Source of the DNA: Solea solea
Taxonomy: Eukaryota > Chordata > Actinopteri > Pleuronectiformes > Soleidae
Direction of reading: 5' to 3'
Assembly: GCF_958295425.1 (NCBI RefSeq)
Contig: NC_081143.1
Location: 25,299,586 to 25,363,585, forward strand
Length of the DNA: 64,000 nucleotides
Made by a program: the position numbers and the translations under genes. Each line of letters starts with the position of its first letter. Within the stretch, counting starts at the first letter, position 1. The notes below the pieces were generated by a model that did not search any database, was not told where the DNA came from, and saw only the letters and a program-made list of their open reading frames with translations. Shown here one piece after another: positions 35,601 to 42,900 of the stretch.

Positions 35601-35894
35601 ACACATTAAATTACATTCTCAAATGAGTTGTATGTAGTTTCGAGACACAAACCCATAGAATTTCTAATTCCTTGTAATGATATGGAGCCTCTAAGGGCCC
35701 TTGACAGATAATTCCACACACTGTATGCAGTCAGTAATAATATTTGACAATATTGGTCACTTGTGTGTCACTGCACTGGAGGAGTCACTCACCCAAGACA
35801 CTATGCGGAGAATGGTCTGAGGCTGCTGGAAGAAGGTGACGGGGTCGAAGGCTCCCCCGGCTTTCCCGGCCCCGTATGCCTGCATCCCCTCCAT
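18524..35894 (-). CDS. syngr1: SYNGR1, synaptogyrin-1
   Basis: Four-pass MARVEL-domain protein of synaptic and other small vesicles, implicated in exocytosis and synaptic plasticity (family knowledge). Exons 1-3 plus terminal exon 4a give 238 residues; the human long form has 233. The start MEGMQAYGAGKAGGAFDP lies in a strong context (ACCATGG) and matches human MEGGAYGAGKAGGAFDP. TM1 is about 28-46, the vesicular loop with paired cysteines CIFN...NACNYG about 60-71, TM2 72-93, the cytosolic ALDVYFPQISSVKDRKRAVL loop, TM3 114-130 (FWAFMWFVGFCFLANQWQV) and TM4 150-170. The cytosolic tail is Tyr/Gly-rich and includes a ten-glycine run at 210-219. An alternative last exon (20264-20365) gives a 195-residue short form. 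Transcribed toward TAB1, as in human. Confidence 0.97.
18584..18613 (-). repeat. Coding (GGA)n tract: polyglycine in SYNGR1 tail
   Basis: Ten consecutive glycine codons (nine GGA, one GGC) form a trinucleotide microsatellite inside exon 4a, residues 210-219. Human SYNGR1 has no such run. Confidence 0.95.
18755..20263 (-). other. SYNGR1 interval between terminal exons (3' UTR of b form / intron of a form)
   Basis: About 1.5 kb with no further coding signal. A minus-strand AATAAA at 19995-19990, about 270 nt past the 4b stop, is a candidate poly(A) signal for the short isoform. Confidence 0.5.
19990..19995 (-). terminator. Candidate poly(A) signal for the SYNGR1 short isoform
   Basis: AATAAA on the minus strand in an A-rich context, about 270 nt downstream of the exon 4b stop codon. 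Confidence 0.4.
20264..20365 (-). CDS. syngr1: SYNGR1 alternative terminal exon 4b (short isoform)
   Basis: Acceptor TCCAACAG opens a 33-residue reading frame plus stop: AALALFSMEKFKNVSFEEEY and then IKLFPPQPHQPFV. The pattern RFKDLSFQEEYSTLFP in human isoform 1b matches the KFKNVSFEEEYIKLFP part, so this is the conserved alternative 3' exon rather than a chance frame. Spliced to exon 3 it gives 195 residues (human 1b about 191). It lacks the tyrosine-rich tail of form a. It lies only 126 bp past exon 3's donor. Confidence 0.88.
   Translation of the reverse strand, partial: AALALFSMEKFKNVSFEEEYIKLFPPQPHQPFV
20492..20637 (-). CDS. syngr1: SYNGR1 coding exon 3
   Basis: 146 nt, phase 1 in and phase 0 out. 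Reads FWAFMWFVGFCFLANQWQV, then NPLREGGDAARAAITFSFFS and IFTW. Ends at donor GTAAGA, from which either terminal exon continues in frame. Confidence 0.97.
20638..21982 (-). other. SYNGR1 intron 2
   Basis: No gene. Contains the second copy of the dispersed repeat at about 21160-21260; the rest is unique AT-rich sequence. Confidence 0.65.
21160..21260. repeat. Dispersed repeat, copy 2
   Basis: CTAATTTAACAGCATCAGAG...GTGATGGTTAAATGTCTTG matches 8600-8642 in the same orientation. Confidence 0.55.
21983..22220 (-). CDS. syngr1: SYNGR1 coding exon 2
   Basis: 238 nt, phase 0 in and phase 1 out. Starts LFSIVIFGCIANEGYINRPS and ends ISSVKDRKRAVLADIGVS. Covers TM1 end, the first lumenal loop and TM2. 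Confidence 0.97.
22325..22579. mobile_element. Small DNA-transposon MITE with target duplication
   Basis: Begins CAGGGCTGCAACTA and ends CGTTGTAGCTATAG (roughly inverted). Flanked by ATAATTC on both sides (22318-22324 and 22580-22586). Internal AT-rich sequence carries remnants of an ATCGATTAAT-type motif. Related termini occur near 23930-23980 and 44440-44695. A hAT-like origin is likely. Confidence 0.65.
22905..23110 (-). mobile_element. L2-clade LINE 3' tail
   Basis: The minus strand reads GATCGCTTTGGATGAAAGCA and TCTGCCAAATGACTTAACATG, followed by short TGACG repeats. This is the hallmark 3' end of fish L2-type retrotransposons; the same tail ends the copy at 27657. Confidence 0.65.
24497..24882. 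mobile_element. PIF/Harbinger-like MITE
   Basis: Left end AGCCCCTTTTCCAC, right end GTGGAAACGTGCCA (imperfect inverted termini), flanked by TAA on both sides. Internal motifs include GTACCTGGTACCAGGTACT and GCCGTGCCAAGAAGAGGCGA. A partial relative (AAAGTACCAGGTACTATCGC, GTGGAAGCACGCC) occurs at about 43335-43400. Confidence 0.6.
25770..25980 (+). mobile_element. Degenerate tRNA-headed SINE
   Basis: GCAGTGGTTAGCATTGTTGC and a broken B-box region, then CCTGCGATGGACTGCCAACC and CAGCTGGGATTGGCTCCAAC, ending GGATAAAGAGCTAGAAAATGG. Same family as the intact copy at 45808-46185, with an internal deletion. Confidence 0.75.
27657..28130 (-). pseudogene. L2-like LINE reverse-transcriptase remnant
   Basis: The minus strand encodes the C-terminal end of an L2-clade polyprotein, seen as HWLPLAACIKFKSLMLAY, LHGSAPTHLNALI and VVWWNDPSERYQ, followed by the L2 tail GGATTAAAGCGTCTGCTTAT. 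Only about 150 codons remain. Family consensus has RxRRLLRSS and WWNELP-type blocks, and the remnant is missing everything upstream, including the catalytic YxDD. 5'-truncated and inactive. Confidence 0.8.
31551..32096. repeat. (GTATA)n pentanucleotide array with higher-order units
   Basis: 546 bp of GTATA/ATATA pentamers. Between 31595 and 31760 a longer unit (TATAGTGTAATATATTATAATG) recurs several times, showing higher-order tandem structure. Frames stay open because no phase of the pentamer makes a stop on the minus strand; this is not coding. Confidence 0.95.
32100..32193. mobile_element. hAT-like MITE terminus abutting the GTATA array
   Basis: GATATTGGTATTGTGGACCA...GTGATTCACACCCCTA, the same terminus as at 3087-3174 and 4640-4719. 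Confidence 0.6.
32631..32649. repeat. (GT)n microsatellite
   Basis: Perfect GT run in SYNGR1 intron 1. Confidence 0.9.
35793..35894 (-). CDS. syngr1: SYNGR1 coding exon 1
   Basis: 34 codons, ending QTILRIVSW at donor GTGAGT on a codon boundary. The second Met (codon 4) is a weaker alternative start; homology and Kozak context favour the first. Confidence 0.95.
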
Positions 35895-36957
35895 GGTCCT
35901 CCTCCTTCTCCTCTCTGGTCCTCCTCTCCTCTCTGCTGCTGCTGTGGCTGCTGTTGAGGCACAGGCTCCGGATCTGCCTCCTCCTGCTGCTGCTGGTGCT
36001 GCTGCTGCACCGATGGATGTCTCTGTAGGCTAGTCTCCCTCCTGGTTCTGCTGGTTTCAATTTAACCTCCAAATCCCCTCTCGTCCTCTTCGCGGTCCGG
36101 GCCGAGGAAGCAGCTCGACAGTGTTTTGGTGATGCCTTCTCCAGCGCAGTAGCCGGCGGTGGCGAACACGTGAACGCGCCTCTGTTGTCACGCCTCAGAG
36201 TGAGAGATTTACACACACACACAGGAAAAAACACGGAGCGGGGGCGCGCACGCTTAACTAGAGGGCACGCGCTTGTGTATGGACGTAGTCACGCGCTTGA
36301 CAAAGAGCAGGCAGAAAAAATCACGAAAATAAACTGCTAAAAAAACATGATTTTTTTCCTAAAAGGGCATACTAGCGACAAGGTGGGTCTGAAACCACCG
36401 TAATAATCGGATTACACGTTCAAAAAGCCACACAACAACGTTAAAACGCCACAAAAATGTCATTCAAACGTGTGACTTGAGCAGCTTTTGAGATGCTAAG
36501 AGAAGAAATTCCGCCCTCTGGTGGTATCACCAGGTTGAACCCTCTGTATTGTAATTTACCACATGGTCCGGTTTATTATTATTTAATACGCCTCACAAAA
36601 CTGCGTTACGGTTGTATATTTTGTGAGCTGCCGTTCAAATTTGAATTCTACGTGTTATTTTTCCAACAATTTCCACAGGCTAAACTATTCAGACGGTGCC
36701 TGTCAGACAAACTGCAGGGGAAAAAAAACCTTTGACGCACTCTGTTTACGTCATGTCTAACAGCCAATGGCAGTCCAGCTCCGCGCGATACGTCCGCGCT
36801 GATTGGCCCAATGATACGCCTCTGCGGCTGGTTGCTAGGAGACGCGATGTGTCCAGGTTGCTGAGGTTCTGAAGAAGAAGCTTGTTTTGGAGCGTATTTA
36901 GCGTCATTATTGGAACATGCGAATTCACGTGTAGTGTGTGGAAGTTTACCGGCTGTA
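35895..36957. promoter_or_regulatory. Head-to-head SYNGR1/IFT27 intergenic region
   Basis: 1,063 bp separate the divergent start codons. The SYNGR1-proximal half is GC-rich with many CpGs and a (GC)-rich block near 36234-36260, and it includes the SYNGR1 5' UTR with CAG-rich sequence. The IFT27-proximal 250 bp carry a CRE-like TTACGTCA (36746-36753), CCAAT boxes at 36764-36768 and 36808-36812 plus the inverse ATTGG at 36802-36806, and an X-box at 36831-36843. Bidirectional promoter activity is inferred from spacing and these motifs. Confidence 0.6.
36831..36843 (+). promoter_or_regulatory. RFX X-box upstream of IFT27
   Basis: GTTGCTAGGAGAC fits the X-box consensus RYYNYY-N(1-3)-RRNRAC at every position (GTTGCT, one-base spacer, GGAGAC). 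RFX factors drive ciliary genes through X-boxes usually within about 200 bp upstream; this one lies 115-127 bp before the IFT27 ATG. Confidence 0.75.
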
Positions 36958-36991
36958 ATGGTGAAGCTGAGGGCGAGGTGTCTGCTCGTCG
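36958..36991 (+). CDS. ift27: IFT27 coding exon 1
   Basis: 34 nt: MVKLRARCLLV plus the first base of Gly12. Donor GTGAGA. The P-loop is split across intron 1. Confidence 0.93.
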
Positions 36992-39900
36992 GTGAGATTT
37001 GTTTCTGTTTAAATTTAAATTTCTCCCTTATGCCACTTGAGGCTAACAGTAACAGGGGCTAATGCTAACACTTCTGCTACTTCTGTACAGCTGTCGTGAC
37101 AACTTCATGTTAGTTTACTTTTACGTATCGCGAGATTTCATAATACTCATTATTACACATTATACTGCTGTATGTGCTGGCTCTTTGTAGCTTAGTTTCA
37201 CACCAAACTAATGCTTGTAAATAACGCCGGTGGTAACAGATTATTTATTTTTAACAACGTTCTACCACTATCACTACTCGAAGTGATAATGTAAAGAAAT
37301 TAAGTGATCACTCTGTAAAGAAAAATATATTATAATATATTACAAAATATTACAAGTGATTAGATTGACTGTGACTTCATGTATTTATTGACCTTATTTA
37401 AAATTAGTCATTTTACAGATTATGAAGGTTCCATGAGCTACTATTCATGCATATTCCTGTTTACATGTTGCAGAGCATCATCTAATCATGTTTACATTGT
37501 TGCATATCCTGACTCTTTATGGTCATATAATCAAGAAATTCAAGAAAAGAAAAAAGTAATTCTCCACAAATAGGGCTGGGTGATAGGGCCATACACATTA
37601 TCGTATATTAATTTTATATACGATAAATATTGTGATACAACCTCACCTGACAAAAAGTGAAAGTTGTAGAAACCAGTTTATTTGTGGTTTTATTTTATTA
37701 TTATTTTTAAATAGACTGAAAACAGCAAACGGAGACAAACATCATTTATTTATTGTGTGTCAGTGAGTTTGCACAGTGCATAAACACTTTTTATTTCACT
37801 TTTAGATTTATATTGGTATTAGTCTTAATTTGGAATATTGCTGCTAGTGTAAATGCAGTCATATCAAGCACAGTATGAATATGGAATTGTCTCTTCCTGT
37901 TTTTATATTTTTGTTATTTGTGTGTATGTGTGTGTGTAGGAGATGCTGCAGTGGGGAAAAGTGCTCTCTCTCATGTGTTCCACAGTGACGGCACTCTCTT
38001 CCAGAAGAACTACAGCATGGTGAGACGGAGCACATTAACACTCTGGTGTAATGCAGGGACATGCAATCCCAAATACACTGATGTGTATGCGGAACAGCCA
38101 GTATACAATTGTACCACTCCTTGTAATAAAACCGTCCAGAGTCACATCACACGATCATAACAGCGTCAGAGTGAAACACCTGGTTGTGAGGTTTGGTCTG
38201 TGCTCAGTTGCAGAGAGTAGCCACAGGCTTATACAGTATTTGTACATTCAGGTGGGAGTAACTGAGGACTGGGATTTAAGGGGCAACTCCTGAAGCTTAA
38301 ATCTGGCTCACAGCCTGCCTGGAATACATAGCAGCATGTTGGGAAAACCTTGATGAACTTGCTGTGCAGCGTTTATCCAGTATTCAGCTGATCATCCACA
38401 GCAACACGTAAATCAGCAAAATATGCTGCCTCACTTTGCACATTTCTACCCACTTAGTATTCAGTATTTCAATTACAGCAGACCCCCAGAGAACTCCAAG
38501 CACTCGGGAGCTTTAGCAGGTTCTATATACTGTATCTTTACGAATAACGCAGTGCTTTAAAGTAGTCCTGGATCAAGGTATCACAATTTTGAAATGAAAA
38601 CAATAATTGGAATAGAATTAGGTAGCCATTAAAACAAATGAGCTCATTTAAAGCAGCACTGTGTAACTTTTGGTGATTGTTGACATTGTTATTCTGCCTC
38701 TGTTTTGTCTTATATCACATGTATTGTTTATTTTGTATGCTGTGTTTTTCATTAAGGGAGCGTTTGTGTGTATACAGCTGTAGTGCAGGGGTGGGCGGGT
38801 GCAAGAAGCACCAGCAAACAGTGCTTTTTGATCAGTAGAATTGTCTGAAATTGTCCAACCTGTTTTCCGTCACCTGCGCTTTACGAGCAAAATGTCGCCA
38901 TTGTCTGTCTTGACGTTGAATAAATCACTTCCTGTGTGCAGCAGGACACTTAAGCTGATAACAGCCTTATGTGAACTAATTTGACTCATTTTGTTTGCAT
39001 TTAAAAATTATATATTAGGGCAGCCCATAGCCAAGTGGAAAGAGAACCTGGCTTGTGACTGAAAGGTTGCCGGTTTGAGTCCCTGCCAGGTCGAGGGCTG
39101 GGCTACCCCTGAGCAGGAAACCTAATTTAGAGTGTCCAATTGTAAACTGGACATCCAGTGTACTCCTTGTGTTGGTCCCAAGCCCGGATGGTTGTGTCAG
39201 GAAGGGCATGTGGAGAGGGAGAAGCCAAAAGACATTAAAAAATAAATAGAAATTACAAACTACAGCTTTAAAATAATCTTCCCGAGGTCATGACTTTTAG
39301 TTTATTCAAGATTTTAAGTATGCATTAGCTGTTAATCATCACCGATATCAGTCGCTGAATGTCACGATCGTGCGGCGTAGCTTCTGCGGGGACTTCCTTG
39401 CAAGTCTTCTCAAGGACCCGCAGAGGTCTCGTCAATCTACCACAGGAATCACCGAAGTGCAAAACAGCAGAACGTACCAATTAATGCTGATGCAGAGGAG
39501 GCTAATCTGCATTATTTATGCTAATCTGCATTAGGGAGGGAACCGTGTCATTAACCTGACTCTATGATGTATAGGCTTGTGGCTGCTCGCTGATTCCCTC
39601 TGTCAATGGGCGGGGATACACTTGCTGACTGTACGCATGCACGCGCGAGTGAATGCATTCATTTGTGAGGATCAATATATGGACTCGAGCAGCTTGTTTG
39701 TTTGTTACATGTACTCTGTTTACTATAAAGCCTTGCAGCTGGTTAGAGTACAGCACCGGCTGCGGTGAGTACATTGCTGGACAGGAGCCAAGTGTGTGTC
39801 CGTGTGTGTCCGTGAGTGTGTGTGTGTGTGTGTTTGTTGTTCTGCTCCCGCTGTGTCAGCAGTATCGGGGCTTCTGAGGTGACAGCAATGTCGATAATTA

Positions 39901-42900
39901 ATACAGCAGGATTCTGGAAAGCCACCAGAACAGGTACTTAACAAGTGCACCAGTTTCCACACACTGTCTAAACCCCACACTCATATGTTTGGGATGATGT
40001 GCGTGTCTGTTCACGTCGGGACCTCTGGAGTATTCGCGCGATGCTGGGAAAGCACTGCATTTTTAATCTGCATGGGCTTCATTTATGTGCGCTCTCTGAA
40101 CTGGAGCCAAGTCTAAAAACATATGCTACTACGTAAGCGTAAGAAAATGTTCAAAAATTGAAATAGTGCCCGTGAGATTAATGTTATTATTAACAGCAGG
40201 AAAATGGCAAAGCGATGTCACCGCTGAAAGTGAGTGTGGAGGCCTGTGCACCTGTAGATCATGGCTCTGTGTCCACCAGACACCGCTTTATTAACTGACT
40301 GCACTGAAAGGGAAGCTCATTGGAAAGCGCTGGTCATGGTCTCTGCTGTTGCTAGGCAACCGTTAACACACCTACTTGCAGCTTGCTTCATATTAGCCAA
40401 AATATTCCTCCTTTATAGCTCAGTTGACTCACAAGTATAGTGGTGATAGTTCACTTGATACTATTTTAAATTTATTCTACTTTGTTTTTTTTATTTGTCT
40501 TTTAACCTACTTTCTAAAGCAGGTAGACTATTCCTGTCTCTCCAACCTTTTTTATTATTGCTGTCTTGAAGCTTCTTTGCCATCTTTTTTTTTTTTAAAC
40601 CAAAAGAGAGCTTATTTGTTTATTATTGTTGAGTATTTTTTTTTTTATCGCACTGATCTGAATCGCCCCTTCTTTTAAATGGTGTCATAATTTACAAAAT
40701 GGTCACGTTGTAATGTTTTATCAACATTGCTGATTGTATGTGGTGATTTGAATTGCACACCACCTGACTTTTTTTTGGGAAGTTTGCCCTCTGCTGGCCG
40801 TTCAAGAGAATACAAGTTAAAGGCACTTTAGCAGTGGCTTCATTTTGCAAACCTGTGCCCATTACTTCTGTAAGAGGTTTATCTATGGCCCATTGCAATG
40901 CTGATCTTTAGAAAGCCGATATATTTTTTATATTAAGAAATGATAATCAATATTGTTTAACTTAAATTTTACATTCTCCATTTTGATGGTCAAAAATTGT
41001 CAAAATCTAAAAAAAAATAAGGATTTATTTACTTTGCAGATTGTAGATTTATCAGGTTTCCTAGAACACAAGTGTGTGATCTGTAATGCATTCCCAATTA
41101 AATGATTAAATGTTTCTGATCATTATTATTATTATTATTATTATAATAATAATAATAATTATTATTATTATTATGGTTTGGTTTGGTGCTGTACAGTATG
41201 GTCTAGGATGGTGTAGGCTGTGCCGGATGGCTGTGCACCCAAAGCTATTATATTATTGTGAAGTAGCCTTTAATAGAGCACACTTTGACACTTGTAAATT
41301 ATAAATATTGTAAATATTGGATCATTTAGGCTGAATTTCAGTTCAGGCGGAAACGGCAAACGGCTGCGTCAAAGAAAGTCGCACCGTGAAGAGTTACAGT
41401 CTTTGTGCAGCGACGCCCAAGTCGCTCCTGATGTTCTTCAACTTTTGATTTTGAAGGCTCTGGCGGAGGCTGTCGGCTATTCCGCTCACGTTCTCCTTTG
41501 AAAATGTCAGACGGCCCGTTAGCAATATTCCAAGCTTATTTGTAACTAATAGGCCCTCATTGACATTCCAGCGAGAGGCTTCCTATGCATCACACCAGCT
41601 CATTAGGCTGCTCCTGAGCGAGACCAGCGCAGCATCCACGTGTTTGTGTGCATGCGACTAAATCCTTGTTTGTGAAGTGCTTGTTGAAGTGTGTGTGTGT
41701 TTAAAATTCATAGAAGCAGTTTGTGTGTTCTCAAGGTTTTCGTCTCTGGCATTTGACATGCTCACTTTAGTGTGAGCTCGGGAGATCAGATCAATTTAGA
41801 GTTTGCTGCTGATGCCAAGAGTCCTTCCCCCCCCCCCCCTCGCCTCTTCAAGGTCACCACTGATCTTGTACCAGTGGGTGCACGGTGGCTAAAGGCAGCA
41901 GACTGCAACCGCCCCGTCCACTTAGGACGTCTTAGGATCTCATACTTTGTGGAGAAGGTGCATCTGTGACAAGGCCAGATTTAAGCCGTCCTCCTTGCAC
42001 TCTCCTGCCTGACGTCTATCTCCTCTGTTTACCCTTTACTAACAACTCGGCTAAACTTGCTGTATGTCTGCAGCCTCAGATAACCGCTCTTGCACGAATG
42101 GCCGTGGTTATTTGACTTCCAGCATGGACTGTTATAGAAAGAATGGATGTCTTCTCCAGGCCAATGTTGGTGTCTGAAATCCGTAATCTCGAGAATGACC
42201 ACCAGGGGACGACTTGATGAGCAAGTGAGCCTCCATCTCAGGATGGAGGATGTCCCGATCCGATATTGATATCGGATATCGCTCCGATATCAGCCAATAT
42301 CGGACTGCCACTAAAATCTCCGATATAAGCGCTCCGATACAACAGTCCATTCCTCTCCAGCACTTCTATCTAGCAGCGCCGTTAGCCATTAGCTCATCCT
42401 GAGGTGAGCTGCTTAAACAACAATATTTCATAAACCAGCGCCACCTGTCGACTTTCAACAGCCTCCGTTTGTTAATTATACCCCAAAAACCAGCCATGCC
42501 AAGAGCTTTGAGTGTTTTAAATGTGTCCTGAAGCTCCACACACGGAGCTCAGTACGTCTGCGGGGCCGGTCCCCGGACTCCGTGTTTACCTGCGGGAGTC
42601 ACTCACCCTGTGTGGGTTGGGCTAATCCAAAATAGTGAAAACAAGGGCGGGTGTTCTCTGAAGACACGCTGTTACCTGTGAAACATGGGTGCTCTGAAAA
42701 CACCCCCTTAGCACTTGGTACTTTCCGCCTGATTAAATTAACTATAGACAGTATGAAATTAACATGGCAAAAAATCTAATATTCTTATGTTGACGGTTAA
42801 AATTGATGTAACCATTGCTGAATAATAAATGGTTGAGTTTTTCCTCGTACCTACTGTTACTGACTGTTCAGAATCAGAATCAGAACAACTCGCATTGCAC

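Larger units (their letters stand above)
22221..35792 (-). other. SYNGR1 intron 1 (13.6 kb)
   Basis: No protein-coding exon or RNA gene supported. It is a sink for old repeats: a MITE with a target duplication (22325-22579), L2 tails and an L2 reverse-transcriptase remnant, a Harbinger-like MITE (24497-24882), a SINE fragment (25770-25980), and a 0.55 kb GTATA array (31551-32096). CA/GT tracts lie near 28950, 32260 and 32631. Confidence 0.7.

Noticed and set aside
35785..36234. 149-codon minus-strand frame as a protein gene
   Set aside because: It overlaps SYNGR1 exon 1 out of frame and ends in the intron; better explained as 5' leader plus exon shadow, kept only as a possible upstream ORF.
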